Source: Axinella damicornis
Lineage: Eukaryota; Porifera; Demospongiae; Axinellida; Axinellidae
Assembly: GCA_963931865.1 (NCBI GenBank)
Contig: OZ007518.1
Coordinates: forward strand, 6,130,570 to 6,194,569
Reading direction: 5' to 3'
Length of the DNA: 64,000 nucleotides
Positions 1 through 11,346 of the stretch are shown here, piece after piece. The notes below the pieces were generated by a model. The model made no database searches. It was not told where the DNA came from and saw only the letters and a list, made by a program, of their open reading frames with translations. Made by a program: the position numbers and the translations under genes. How positions within the stretch are numbered: the first letter of the stretch is position 1; the number at the start of each line of letters is the position of its first letter.

Positions 1-2180
1 TCACAAACCAGCACCAATATACTGTTTTGTTGTTCACCACAGGTCAACGCAAAACAGGAATTAAAATTACTACGATAAGGAACAGGCCCCTCATGTGTCT
101 ACCATCTGTCTACCTGATGTCATCACACTGAACCACAACTCCCAGGCCTCGCCCCTCTGTATTTTGCATACTGCAATACTAGATGGAAATGGCCTGGGAT
201 TGAGGCTATATCATGTGTACATTATCCTTGTGACATGTACGTACATATAGAGCCAGAGCTATGTAGTGGAGGAACTTAAGTCAGGGGTGGGGTGCAAGTA
301 CACCCCAACTTCGGCTTCCGGTGAGTGAGAGAAGTGGTCTACCTCAATGGAGTACATAATCTGCTCACCATAAGCAATCATACAGATTCAGATGCTAGAC
401 CACAGGTCACAGGAGCTACACTTACCAATCACTTTTCATACCCAAACTCAGGTTGTTACTTCCCTTCTGGTGAACCCTCCCACCCTATCCTTTCTGCTCA
501 TGTACATTGTAGTAGACAAAAGGACAGAAAGTCTCATGGTGGGGGTTTTGCAGTCATTAATTTCTTTATGGTAAGCAAAATTATTTCACAATTCAAGGGG
601 TGGTCACCTTCTCCAATATGTGCTCTAGAGCTCAAACAGGTCACAATCTGTAAAATTGCATGCTTGTGACCGTGTGAGCATGTTGGTGAACTGCTGGTAA
701 AATCTACCATGACTGTGTGACTTTTTGGTAGAAATATATGCAACCCTCATCCACACCTACATCCACTGTTTATATAGATGGTTATAGATGGTCCTCCTCA
801 TACGCATGCTTTTAACTAGACGAGGCTGCAGTCCTACCTAACACTACAATAATAGTCCTTGCCATATGGCTCAAAACTGTTGCAAGCTGATCAGCTAGTT
901 TGCATTCCGTCGTTACAGCCTTCAGAAAGAAGTCCTGAGCTCTCACCAAGTCTGCAGAACCCTCTGAAAGTGCCCTGTGTACCATCAGGGCCGAGAAAGA
1001 ATAAAGCAATGAGTGCAACTCATATACTTCAACAGCTGGAGTGAGAGATACTACAAGCAAGGGACCACTGCCTGTGGCAACTCGGGCAGAAGGCAGAGCC
1101 TAGTAATTAGGTTTCAGACAACTACAAGCCCAGGACTAAAAATGTCACAACCCCACTGCTCAGATGGACATGCATGCTCACAGTCCCCACTCAGCGGTGA
1201 CAAGTCCCATTGCTCAAGCCCAGAACAGCTCTCTATAAGGCCTTCCCACCCACCACACAGCCCCAACGCTGAGAGGTGACAAGAGTTAGCACACAGAGCA
1301 CAATATAACAGTCGGCCATCGGCCATATTCCGGGCGAAGCGCTGATATGGCCGTCCACTGACTGTTCTGCGCTGACAAATTGGCCGGTCAATTGAATACG
1401 CAGTGGGAAGCCACACAGCGTGATTACATGTACGTATTCATAGTTCTTATTCATAAGTATAATATTATTCATGAAGCAGCCTAACCAAAACCCATAATCA
1501 CTTTTGTAGTGCTACATACGGTATTGACTTCGCTGTGGGGCCACAATAACGAACATTTCAGACAATTGAACGCTTCACACACATGCATACCTACATTCAT
1601 TCCCTCAGATTACCACTCCACACCGAAAGATCATAAGCCTAGCTTCCCGCCCGGCAATTTGTCAGTGTCAGATCATGTCCGACCAATACCGGTGTGGGTC
1701 TGACATTATGTCAGACCAGCTTTTAATAATTATATTGTGCACTGGCACAGCACAACCCAAATGTCTTGGCAATCTCGGAGCCCACCACATAGCCTCAATG
1801 CTCAAGCTCCACATGCAGCACCCCACAGCCAGTATGTACAGTAGCATGAGTTCTGGTGCACAGCTCCAGAAGACCCCCTCTCCCACCACACAGCCCAATA
1901 CTCACAGGTAACAAGCCCAATGCACAGCCCCAATGTCTGGTCTACATGTACGTACACTTGTGTACGTATACCCACCACATAGTATCAATGCTCCAGCCCA
2001 GCATCCAGGGAATTTCCACAACTACCACACAGCATAAGCCCTGGCTGTTGTACAGCTCCCTCGGCCCCACTTACCCATCTAAGCTACAGTAGGTGGCCCA
2101 CAAAACCACCAACTACCCAGTCAGCACCCCCAAAGCTCACGTCACCTACTGTAATCTTCCGAGAAAAAATGAACTCTAAT
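1..2180. other. Intergenic sequence without a supported gene
   Basis: Open frames here are short, overlap on both strands and lack paired splice signals or recognisable domains. The sequence is unique-looking apart from scattered short motifs such as a GTCAGATCATGTCCGACC-like inverted motif near 1668-1715, which recurs in diverged form near 37230-37300. I see no RNA gene or clear promoter. Confidence 0.5.
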
Positions 2181-2232
2181 CATTTCGTACACGTAAAAAT
2201 AATTCGTACAGCGGGTAGGTTTGAGTTTTATC

Positions 2233-2397
2233 ATGGCTGATGGTGGCGACGGTGGAGCCGGAGGAGGTGAAGGGCCCTTGCGTTTCTCGAAGAAAGACAG
2301 CAGCACAGCCATTTACGTTGTCCAGGTGTACTTCTCAGGCTGGCCGCCTTTGCTCAAGCACACGTTTCAACTGTCAGCTCTCAGGAAAGGCCCGTGA
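2233..2397 (+). CDS. Small Gly-rich ORF, possible first exon
   Basis: A 54-codon frame starts at ATG 2233 in a reasonable context (TTTATCATGG) and reads MADGGDGGAGGGEGPLRFSK at its start, then continues to TGA at 2395-2397. Composition (Gly/Asp-rich start followed by a basic and hydrophobic stretch) resembles a real N-terminus. A CAG|GTGTAC site at 2325/2326 could be a weak donor. The 3' part runs into a dispersed repeat (from about 2375), so the frame may be a truncated first exon. I do not recognise a family. It could also be a chance ORF. Confidence 0.3.
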   Translation: MADGGDGGAGGGEGPLRFSKKDSSTAIYVVQVYFSGWPPLLKHTFQLSALRKGP

Positions 2398-2545
2398 AGA
2401 TTCTGACTGCACCATTGTGATCGCCGTCCTGTACTGGCACTTACCCTTGTGGTGAAACTGTGAGCGCTGTAATAATTCCATTCGGCATCCCTTTTGCTCG
2501 CTTCGACAGCTTTTGGAGGTCCAAGCGTCTCATGCCTCCTGCATG
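2375..2545 (-). repeat. Dispersed 'first-exon' repeat, copy A
   Basis: Read on the minus strand this copy has a TTATTACAGCGCTCACA block, then an AAGG|GTAAGTG splice-donor-like site, then GGCGATCACAATGGTGCAGTC and GTCAGAATCTTC blocks. These blocks recur in the same order near 4548-4870, 28840-29275, 35015-35460 and 60040-60290, and in part near 38590-38790 and 58085-58290. The copy is diverged. Confidence 0.55.
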
Positions 2546-2699
2546 GACTTCTACCATTGAGACACTTCATACGATTCCTCAATTTGTTCGTACAGCTAAA
2601 AATGAAATGAATAAAAAGTGTACGAAATTGGGGGTGTACCAATTAATAGGGGGTAAGAAATTACATCTGCAAGCCACTGGACATGTAGCCAACTAAACA

Positions 2700-3232
2700 G
2701 CTAGTGCCTGCTCGAGCACATACCCAGAGTCATGCCACTCACACAGCAAACTAAGCCCCAACCATGAAGGTAACACCATGATGCCACCGCTGAGCATTCT
2801 GGGGCTCACGAGTTGAGATGGAAGTAGTGGTAGGTGGCTAGCCTACGTTTTGGCAACATTTGTGAGCTTACATCTGGTAGCCGGTATCTGGATTTTAGTG
2901 GGGATGGTGGGGGGATGAATGGTCTGGTGATTGTATTGATTGGGCTGGAATAACTGAGGTGGTCAGATCCGCAGGGCTGTTCATGCCCACCCCCAAGAAC
3001 AAATCGAAATTATCATGCAATATGGCAGAGCTCTACCCAAAGTCACAGAACCAGGAGAGACTATTGGCTACAAACAACCAGGGAGTACATCCTGACCTGG
3101 ACTCAGCGTTGTGCCTCATACACACACTGGAAAGTATCACCGGGTACATTAGTCACTACCCTACATGCATATGTCAACCATCATTGCAGGTTACACTGGT
3201 CATAGAACTATATCAATACATTAAGATTTTAC

Positions 3233-3235
<3 letters not shown>
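2700..3235. other. Intergenic, nothing recognised
   Basis: No supported gene or element was seen between the copy A repeat and the TG microsatellite. The longest frame here runs through the microsatellite and is not credible as coding. Confidence 0.4.

Positions 3236-3238
<3 letters not shown>

Positions 3239-3282
<44 letters not shown>
3239..3282. repeat. (TG)n microsatellite
   Basis: About 21 uninterrupted TG dinucleotides, with a TGCG break on each side. All long frames crossing it (poly Cys-Val) are low-complexity artefacts. Confidence 0.95.
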
Positions 3283-3286
<4 letters not shown>

Positions 3287-3289
3287 ACA

Positions 3290-3360
3290 AAAGTGGGATG
3301 TTTGTGGGGCGGGACTAGACTAGTGACCTGCGACCTTCGTACTTCATTTTTACCGAACCT
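3290..3360. repeat. Short dispersed repeat (GGGGCGGGACTAGACTAGTG)
   Basis: The block AAGTGGGATGT-n-GGGGCGGGACTAGACTAGTGAC is repeated at about 37318-37375 and in part, on the other strand, at about 58825-58865. Its boundaries are not clear. It looks like a fragment of an uncharacterised interspersed repeat. Confidence 0.5.
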
Positions 3361-3404
3361 CGAACTCCGCAAAATTCGTTCAAGAACATTGGGCATGGGC
3401 TGGA

Positions 3405-3640
3405 ACAACTATACAAGTGGATGTAATGAGGGAGCAGCAGTAGAAGCGGTTGCAATCAGGGAGCAGCAGTTGAAGCGGATGCAATCGGGGAGCAGTTGAA
3501 GTCGACACAATCAGGGAGCACTTGAAGTTGACACAATCGGGGAGCAGCAGCTGAAGCGGACACAAACGGAGCGGATCGATGCGATCGGGGAGCAGCAGCT
3601 GAAGCGAACGCAATCGGGGAGGAGCAGCTACAATCTGGGA
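3405..3640. repeat. Degenerate minisatellite, about 24-30 bp unit
   Basis: Variant copies of AATCGGGGAGCAGCAGYTGA with AGCGGAYGCA follow one another about eight times. Units vary in length, so neither strand has a convincing conserved reading frame across the array. Confidence 0.8.
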
Positions 3641-3659
3641 GTAGCAGCTCAGTGCATGC

Positions 3660-4425
3660 ACAGAGAGCTGTCCAGCGCCAGATTACTTACGTAGGCGAAC
3701 GAGGGGGAAGTAGCTGAGCGAGCGAAGCGAGTGAAGCTACATCAGAAAGACCCCGACCTGCAGCTGGTCGGAAACAGACTCGTCACTATTTAGTAAGGAA
3801 AGGCTAAAACCTCCATAAAGTGCATCAACTGATTCAGTGACACCACAACAGACCAATGCCCTCACACCCCAGGTCCACTGTTCCAGCCGACTCCAGAAGC
3901 AGCTAAGCATGCAAGAGGCAGTCTCATTTCCACTTCCCACATGGGTCAAATAACTTGGACTAGAGTATACTCAATTAGAATGACCGTGCAATTTAACACA
4001 TAGTCTGCCACTTCTCCAAACAATTCTTTTTTAAGGGGCCTTCACCAGGTGAACCTGTAGACTGTAGTGTTTCCTAACTACATGTATCACAGCAACATGC
4101 ATGCAGACAGGGACGCTAGTGGCAGTGCATTTGTTCTGTGACAGAGAAGAAAAGTGACGTGTTGAATGTACAAAAGTGACGAGGGAGGGGAGGGATTGCT
4201 GAGCAGAGACTATTCAGGCCATGTAAAAGCAGGGGACCACAATTCCTGTCAATGTTAGAAATATGTTCCTACGGCCCTGGTACAATACCCGAAAAGATAG
4301 GTATCTACCAGTCCATCCCACCGATAGGCACCTGTTAGACTCTTCATGGTTCCAGGTTTGATTCTACCATCTCATGTAGTGTATCATCTCCATGATTTCA
4401 ACAGCAACAAAAAATATTCTTTGCT
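3660..4425. other. Intergenic sequence
   Basis: No convincing exon. A short direct repeat of GAGCGAGCGAAG type lies near 3712-3740. Around 4335-4370 there is a GGTTTGATTC stretch that resembles a tRNA B box, but no cloverleaf can be folded around it by eye. Confidence 0.4.
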
Positions 4426-4429
4426 GCGT

Positions 4430-4459
<30 letters not shown>
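4430..4459. repeat. 30-base poly(G) tract
   Basis: A pure run of 30 G on the plus strand, directly followed by AGCCTGGGAATGAGGCTA, a degenerate terminus of the TAGCCTCGTTCCCAGGC MITE family. Poly(G) of this length is rare in most genomes and is prone to length errors in assembly. Confidence 0.95.
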
Positions 4460-4460
<1 letters not shown>

Positions 4461-4471
4461 GCCTGGGAATG

Positions 4472-4535
4472 AGGCTACATTCCCTTGAATGTGCAGCCAA
4501 CTTTGCTACATTCCCTTGAATGTTCAGCCAACTTT
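4472..4535. repeat. 31-bp tandem duplication
   Basis: GCTACATTCCCTTGAATG followed by TKCAGCCAACTTT occurs twice in direct tandem with one mismatch, immediately downstream of the poly(G) tract and MITE terminus. Confidence 0.85.
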
Positions 4536-4547
4536 AATTTGCTAATA

Positions 4548-4870
4548 ATTCGAGGGGCAACCGCACTCCTGGTAGCCGTTGCAACGCCGGCTGCGACTCA
4601 CCGTAGCGAAAGCTCAGTATCGCAGTTAGTTCCAATTAACGCACATGCCATGTGGCAACCACGCTCTGTCGATCGCTAGCAATGGCGGCCAAAACACTGC
4701 AAAGGGAAGACACAAAGTTATTACAGCACTTACAACTTTGCCAGCACGGTGAGTTTTGGCATGTAAGCGTCAGTGAACGACAGCGATCACGGCCATGCAG
4801 TCAGAATCTTCGTATCTGTAATTTGCTTAACCAATCCTTTGGCATTCTGATTTGCTTGCTTAGTAAGTGC
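4548..4870 (+). repeat. Dispersed 'first-exon' repeat, copy B (most complete)
   Basis: This copy begins with GAGGGGCAACCGCACTCCTG, continues through GCTGCGACTCACCGTAGCG and CCAATTAACGCACATGCC, and then contains CAATGGCGGCC, an ATG in a good start context that also matches a YY1-like ATGGCGGC core. About 20 codons later comes a donor-like ACG|GTGAGT, followed by AGCGATCACGGCCATG and GTCAGAATCTTCG. The predicted start reads MAAKTLQREDTKLLQHLQL. The same block order recurs at five or more other places in the window. It behaves as a repeat, not a single gene; whether any copy is transcribed is unknown. Confidence 0.6.
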
Positions 4871-5294
4871 CTCATACAAGTACGTGACCAAGAGAAACCC
4901 CACAAACGTGGTCTAAAGCGGGAATAAGAGTCTTTATTATACGACTAACTGAACCTGAACGGATGACCCCTGAACGTTGCAATCTGACTGCATGGATACA
5001 TTTCATGTTGCTGAACCAAATATTTCGCTTTATCCATGCAGCATTTTGCCATATTGGTTCAGCTCTTCGCACGACCGGAATAGGCGCTGCTGATTGGGTG
5101 GAGTCATAGTTACCAAAGACGGCAATGTATTATTAGCTGTTGTTTTCTGCTCAAGCCAATGAAAGCGGACCTCAGCAAGAGAGTGTTTCGGAGTATTATT
5201 GTCCTGACAAACTGCTGCCCGACTCGTCAGAAGGTCTGACGTAGGCTTGACACTACTGTTTCAACTCCTAGGCACTGCCATTCTGTCGATCAAA

Positions 5295-6797
5295 TTCACT
5301 ACCAGGTCATATTGCCATGAAATGTATATGAAATTCCTAGGAAAAGGTGTTGCTACCCATAAAAATCGCGTCATAGGATTTTCATTACATATGAATTATC
5401 CATGAAAAATGATCTCAAATATCACAACCTATGAAAATGGTATGGCTTCAGAGCTATGAAAAACACATGAGTGTTCAGGCTCTTAAAATCCCATGAAAGT
5501 CATGTGAATTCCAGTGTATGAAAATGCAGTGAAAATCAGTAACATGGAAATCCCATGATCCAATGTATGAAAATGCAGTGAAAATCAGTAACATGGGAAT
5601 CGCATAGAAATCCCATGAAAGTCTTGATGTGTGAGCTTGCTTTCCAATGAAAATGCCATGGAAATGAAAAGGCGCTTAAGTATCTAAAGTAAGCAGCTGT
5701 TGGAGATTGATAGCATAAGGCCAGGTAGCTGCCATCATGTTTTCAGACTTTTCTTGGGTTTGCTGGTCAGTTAGTTGCGAACTACTATTGCTGTTGAAGT
5801 TCTGGGTGCTGCTGAACGGTAGGCAAAATTACTGTAACTATTTTAACCCTGAGAGCCAGTCATGCAATCGCTAGATCCTGGCTGTAACGGTAGCCTCTGG
5901 ATGAGGAGCTCATATGTAGCTTCTAAATAGGTTAGATAAGTGGTACAAGTTCTACTTGCAAAATAGTTCAGACTCGTAATCAAGGAACTGAGAAGTGCAG
6001 GTGAGCACTAGGCCACTCAAGGTCTTCGGTAACAGGACGAAGGTCCCAGTAGGTTGTTGGGTAAAGCTGCTATATACATGTAGCTAGTTTGGAAAATGAA
6101 ACTTTTCATCTGAACTGACTGCTCTGAAGCTGCATGCAACGAAGACCAACCCCCTACCTATACTTCCTCAAAAGATGCCTGTCTTATAACTGCCCTGCTG
6201 TGACTCGAGCTCAAAACCCCAAATGCAGTAGTCGACTGGATTACTGTACAGAAGGGTACCACCGATGGTAACTGGCTGGGTTGATGGATTTTCAATAGAG
6301 CAAGTTGGAAAGTGCAGAGAGTATGTGTGCCTTCATTGATGCCAAGTTCTACCGATTATTATACGTCTGATCATGTACAATGTATGTATGGCATTCAAAT
6401 TCCATGTATGAAAACAGCATGAAAGCAACTTCATAGCATTTTCATTCGCATTAATTTTTGGGGGATGACAATGAAAATCCCATGAAATTGCTAGGAAATT
6501 CAGGCATGAAAATGCTATGAAATATCATGACATGAGTTCCAAGAAAATTTACGGGTATTCCATGGAAAATCCATGGAAAACTTTCATGGAAATTCCACAT
6601 ACTAATTCACACTGTTTTCACACAAATTTCATGGTATTTTCCAACAAACTGTACCTATGAAATCCCTGGGGAACGTTAAAAATTCATAGGTTTCTGGAAT
6701 TCATAGGTCATGAAAATTGCATGAAAACGCCAATGGATAGCATAGGGTAAACCTATGGATTTTCATATACATTTCATGGCTCTCATCTGGTAGTGAA
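5295..6797. mobile_element. Foldback element with CATGAAAAT-rich subterminal arrays
   Basis: The left end TTCACTACCAGGTCATATTG then CCATGAAATGTATATGAAAT is matched in reverse complement by the right end (TTCATATACATTTCATGGC, then GGTAGTGAA). Both subterminal regions (about 5310-5670 and 6390-6780) are packed with degenerate CATGAAAAT / GGAAATCCCATG motifs. The roughly 700-bp core (5680-6390) has no long open frame. This matches a non-autonomous foldback DNA transposon. A target duplication is not evident. Confidence 0.75.
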
Positions 6798-6799
6798 AG

Positions 6800-7175
6800 A
6801 AGCTAGAGCTGGACGACAAATGAGAGCATATATTATCCACTCCTTAGGTCGGGAAGTACTGGAGAATATATTTGGTTCTTGGCTTCTGTATTGGCCCTAC
6901 CAGTAACCTGCGGTTGGGCCAATACTGCCAGCCTTGAACTGAATATTCTCCTGCACTCACTCTCTACAATAATCCGATTGGTCCGTTCGGGTTTTCACCA
7001 CGGTCACTTGGAACTGGTGTAGTTTTGGTACATTTACTGGTATCAGGAAATAATTAGTGTCCTGATCATGAGCTACCGCCTAATTGGATTAGTGGAAATT
7101 CCAGGAATTGAATTTCTTCCACTAGATTAGATGTACATCAGAGGAGGTTGGACACAGTCATGTAACCTACGAATT
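6800..7175. other. Intergenic sequence
   Basis: No gene supported. A short inverted motif, GGAATATATTTGG... and its partner GAATATTCTCC, near 6860-6955 flanks TTGGCCC-type repeats, suggesting a decayed hairpin. Confidence 0.35.
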
Positions 7176-7177
7176 TA

Positions 7178-7663
7178 TTGGGGCGAGCCTGAGCAAGCCC
7201 CACATAGACGAGTTTGCTGTAAATTTTCTATATATATGTATGTATCGTACGTCGTGCCGTAAATCACTTCCTGGTCGTATTTTGCGTGTTCTTGCGTGAT
7301 GTGTTATTTCCAACCTGAGTTCACTTCCTGCATGCTCGTGCGTTGATGTCGCGCCGGTCTAACTGATCTGAGACGCGAACTATGAAGTCTACCACTCTAC
7401 CTCAACAAGGCCTTGCAAGGATGGAGACTATAGCGGGGCGGTGAGTGGCTAACAGAGACCGCTCCTGGACCTACCTGCCAGACTGCTTCAAGTGCACGAA
7501 AATAATTTATATTAGTGCGGTCATAACTTTCATGTGTGATCTGTGTCCTTCGCTAACTCTCCGTCAGACTCACATTCTGATGACATGCACATGCAACTGC
7601 TCCATGCACATTCACACATGCAGCACCTGCATGTACTCGCTCAGGCTCGCCCCACAATGTTCT
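7178..7663. mobile_element. Putative TIR element, GGGGCGAGCCTGAGC ends
   Basis: TATTGGGGCGAGCCTGAGCA at the left end is inverted at the right end as GCTCAGGCTCGCCCCACAAT. The same terminal sequence occurs singly near 43115 and 46325. The interior has no convincing transposase. No clear target duplication was seen. Confidence 0.5.
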
Positions 7664-8015
7664 GCATTCGTCTAGTATGAAGGTTTACTATTATACCGAA
7701 TTATGTTCTCGGTAGTGTTTACGAGTATGCTGCCAGCCCCTACTACACCGATAAACTCGGGCCTTTCCATGGTTCTTGAGTGGCTATACTTGTTGCTTAT
7801 GTGACGTACTACACACGGCCTGAAACAGTAAACATTATAGTACTATACTGTAGGGGACCCAATGTAATGATGAAGTAATCTTGAATCAAGTGTGCTAGAA
7901 CCTAACCAAGTGACCATGTTTGCAAACTGCAGTTACTAATGCTTCTATGATATGATATTTTGCCAGAAATATACAGTGCTTAAAAGTTTTTTCAATTTTA
8001 TATGGGAGATTATAT

Positions 8016-8880
8016 AGGTACATACCTTCAACAGGTATGAACGGAGATGGTCCAGCTACTGACACACTCTGATAATGGTACCTATTGATTTTCAATGATG
8101 CCAACTGCTAAAATTCATCGTTATACATGTAAGTCACTTCAAACCAATCTAATTATGTTGTTTTATGATTGGTTATACACGAACATACCTTCAACAGGTA
8201 TCAACACAAGTGGTCCGGTAGCCTCGTTCCCAGGCGCTCGGTACAATTGGGGAGAAGAGTGCCTGGAATCCACTGTTCGCGCATGCGCGGCTCCCCTGGT
8301 TTTCGTGGGAAACTTGGAAACAACTGTTATACTAGTCTGTGTTGCACGACATTTACTGAAACACGGGAGTTGTTTTACACCTATAAGATGCAGCTCTGTT
8401 CAACCAAGCCGTGCCGTGCCGTACGCCTTCGGTAAGATCGGAAAGCCAGGAACGGTGCTGAGGACGAACAACTGGTAGCAATACAGTACGTACATAATGG
8501 TTAAATACGGCAAATTTCTGTGGGGTCTTACCGGGTCTCTATCGTGCTTCGCGTCCACTTCGGAAAGGTAGAAGCGGCGTATCGCCATCCACAGACTTCG
8601 AAACCACGTCCTTGCATGATGCTGGAGTTGTATATTTTACTGAATATTTGTCCGTGTTATTACAGCTTACGTATCTCTATGAATTTTACGGAGAATGTAA
8701 CGGAACTGCTCGCGCATGCGCGAACAGTGGATACTAGGCGCTCTTCTCCCCAATTACCGAGCGCCTGGGAACGAGGCTAGTGGTCCGGCTATTGACACAC
8801 TCTACTAATGGTACCTATGGATTTTCAAGAACGTTTGCTAAATTTCATTCTGAAAAGTCACTTCAAACTAATCATCTAAT
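8016..8880. repeat. Tandem duplication, second unit split by a MITE
   Basis: The block ACATACCTTCAACAGGTAT - GGTCC - CTACTGACACACTCTG - ATGGTACCTATTGATTTTC - AGTCACTTCAAAC occurs at 8022-8145. It occurs again starting at 8185, but there it is interrupted after GTGGTCCGG (8218) and resumes at 8780. The interruption is exactly the MITE at 8219-8779. The units are diverged, so the duplication is older than the insertion. Confidence 0.85.
8219..8779. mobile_element. Mutator-like MITE with 9-bp target duplication
   Basis: Long TIRs start TAGCCTCGTTCCCAGGCGC and end with the inverse, GCCTGGGAACGAGGCTA. The direct repeat GTGGTCCGG sits immediately outside both ends (8210-8218 and 8780-8788). A 9-bp target duplication with long TIRs is typical of Mutator-like elements. 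Each TIR also contains CGCGCATGCGCG, close to the NRF-1 consensus. There is no transposase inside, so it is non-autonomous. A degenerate relative is at 21395-21800. Confidence 0.85.
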
Positions 8881-8899
8881 CTTCCATGGGGAAAATGTA

Positions 8900-9940
8900 T
8901 TGCATTACAGTAATATTAAATGATTGCTAAAAGTAACTTCACAGTCAAAAGTTGGGGTGGTCCAGGCATTTTTGCACATGGTACATCAGTACCATTGGTT
9001 TCAGGGAGAAGCTTCAAAAGTCACAAACTGCTTGTGTGGCTTTGATGCAACTCGGGTAAATATTCAGTTCTAACACTACAGATTTGAAATTGATTCACCT
9101 TCAATTCTTTTCCATTACAACTCTTCAGGGCCCAAATTTCTTTCTCTAGGTCATTTTCAGTCTATAGAACACTTAAACATATATACCCTAATTTCTGTTC
9201 CCTGGCGTTGCTAGGCTCGAAACTGCACACACAGGTAATTTCTGCTATACTAAGCGTATACGTGACTTATAATTAACCACACCCACCAATTAACGGACTT
9301 GCAATCAAGCCTCCCGAGAAATGGCAACCCGCTGTAGCTGAAAAACGTGCGATGTATGCTGGAAATGGAGGCCCTACAAAGCCAGACGGCTACTTTCTGA
9401 CCCCATTTATGTCAAAAACGATGGAAATGGCCCTCCCAGTGCCGACCAAGACCTTTCTACCGCGGAGCCCAGACACGGCCATGCTGTTTGCACCCTCTGG
9501 GTGCACCCACCCACCTCCCCTTGTCCCACCCTTTCTGCTGTCGCAGAACCTATCTCCCAAGGATATTGCCGGAAGTCACATGAAGAAGCTGAAAGTATTA
9601 TGACGACATTTGGCGCTATGGGCTCTAAAGGGTTAATTAATCAATTAAGAGCCCTAACTATAGGATGAGTCAGTAATGTAATTCATAGCCCTATATACTC
9701 ACCACTCATTTCACACACGCGCTGGAAAGCCTTCGGAGTAACTCGGTGGGATGTCTCATTCCGCGGAGAGTGAGCAGGGATCCTACGTTAGCGCCCCTAG
9801 TCCGGGGGGACATTATTCACTCCGACACCGGTACAGTTCCAGGGTCGGGTGAGGGATGTTTTCATTCTCGTCAACGACTTCTTTTTCACGTGCAGTTTGA
9901 CCGTCTCTTCCTCCTGCCCTGTCTGAGGGTCACGATCAGC
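8900..9940. other. Intergenic sequence upstream of a predicted first exon
   Basis: No gene is supported. A frame at 9352-9603 is proline-rich and has no splice or domain support. The last 200 bases before the ATG at 9942 contain pyrimidine-rich tracts and may hold a promoter or 5' UTR; no TATA box is clear. Confidence 0.4.
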
Positions 9941-9941
9941 C

Positions 9942-10121
9942 ATGGCTACCATGCCAGCTAATGACCTGCATGCGGTTCTCTTGACCTTTGCCCCGAAGCC
10001 AAACGAGGCTCATCGTCGTACGTGGAAGTCAGTTTACGGACATTTACGGATCCTGCTAAGCTTACATCTTGAAGCTGCATGCACTCAGACGAATGCTGCT
10101 CCAGTCAAGCTACCACCTGAG
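9942..10121 (+). CDS. Predicted first coding exon, unknown protein
   Basis: The start is chosen at the ATG in GATCAGCCATGG, an excellent metazoan start context; a second in-frame ATG follows three codons later. Sixty codons read MATMPANDLHAVLLTFAPK and then a helical-looking leucine-rich stretch. The frame ends in phase 0 at CCTGAG|GTAGGG, a plausible donor. No signal peptide or domain is recognised. The next supported plus-strand exon starts at 13233 but needs phase 1, so at least one exon between them is missing or the two belong to different genes. A P-element pseudogene lies in the gap. Confidence 0.55.
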
Positions 10122-10393
10122 GTAGGGTTAGAGTTAGGGTTATATGTTGTACTCTCAGAAGAAGCTCTTAGGCTGGATGTCGAGAGCAAGCATCCGGAAG
10201 AAATGTGCATGGGCATTAATTAGGACACAACGCTGTGTGTTGGGTGCCACCGTATGTGGTTTGTGGGAGATTGTCTCCGCCCGTGTAAGGGTCTGCTAAG
10301 TTGTGTTAATGGTGTCTTAGAGTCCTATGCCCATTGAGTGCCTTCCATGTTATTTGGAGGAATGACTTGAAAAGATTTTGTGGAGACCCCTTG

Positions 10394-10658
10394 CAAGGGG
10401 TGGTCACGCCAATAAGCATAGTACTCAGAGCTGCGACCGGGATTGTGACCCCGTACACGGCGGATGTAGGTGTGGCTTACCGTAATACTCCGTATACTAC
10501 CGAAAAGTCACACAGTCACGTGGATTTTTGCGACAGTCACAGGGTCACCGGCAGTTTAGCAGTGCAGTCACGCGGTCACAGGCAGTTTTTGGACGGTCAC
10601 AAATTGTGACCCCGGTCGCAGCTCTAAGTACGGCGCATATTGGAGTGACCACCCCTTG
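10394..10658. mobile_element. MITE rich in GTCAC motifs
   Basis: The ends CAAGGGGTGGTCAC and GTGACCACCCCTTG are inverted, and the inversion continues inward through CAGAGCTGCGACCGGG / CCCGGTCGCAGCTCT. The interior holds many GTCAC/GTGAC repeats, such as GCGACAGTCACAGGGTCACC. A truncated relative is at about 27960-28175, and the element at 18280 shares the outer design. Confidence 0.8.
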
Positions 10659-10778
10659 CCTTGGTAGGATGTGCAAAAAGATGGTGTGTACAGCTTGTGA
10701 TTATTGGGGTTTATACTGGGCTATGCCCTCAAAGGGATGTAAAGGAAAAAAGTGAAACATTTTCTTTCAAGACAAGTG

Positions 10779-11346
10779 CCGTATGGCCGGAAAATTTGGC
10801 GGGAATTAAATTTGGTGGATTGGCTCTAAAAGGCTGTGAATTGCGTTTGGCGGATTAAAAAAATTGACAGATTTGGAAATTTGCGGAGCGAGAATGACAT
10901 CATACTAACTGCACGGCTGTGTGGCAGCGGAGCGCTCCGTGAGATGGAGTCGGTAGGCTGCGATGGAGTCCACAGTTTGCAGTACTGTACCACGTCTACA
11001 AAAAACCTCTGGGATGCGAGTGTAGGAGAGGAACTGCCGTGGAAGTGGTACGCAGTAGCAGTGATGCGAAGGAGCGCCATCGTCGTCAGCCATGAACCCA
11101 GGAAGATATCAACTGGTTGCTCGCTATTTCTGGCCGATCAGCTGCTTGCTCGCTATTTCTGGCAGATCAGTGACAGAGGTACATTAGTATTATGAGTGCT
11201 TGCGGCGAGAGCTAGCTCGAGCGTCGCTACGACACCCCGCCCACAACATGTCATGACAAAATATTGGCGGAATTTAATTTGGCGGTGCGTTCATAATCCG
11301 CCAAACCGCCGAATTAAATTCCCCACCAAATTTTCCGGCCATACGG
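10779..11346. mobile_element. TIR element, CCGTATGGCCGGAAAATTTGG ends, non-autonomous
   Basis: The left end CCGTATGGCCGGAAAATTTG followed by GCGGGAATTAAATTTGG is matched at the right end by CCAAATTTTCCGGCCATACGG in inverted orientation. Subterminal GGCGGATT / AATCCGCC motifs repeat inside. Frames crossing it are not credible genes. No target duplication is clear. Confidence 0.75.

Noticed and set aside
10125..10145. GGGTTAGAGTTAGGGTTA, telomere-like
   Set aside because: Only two to three degenerate units; too short to be an interstitial telomere with confidence.
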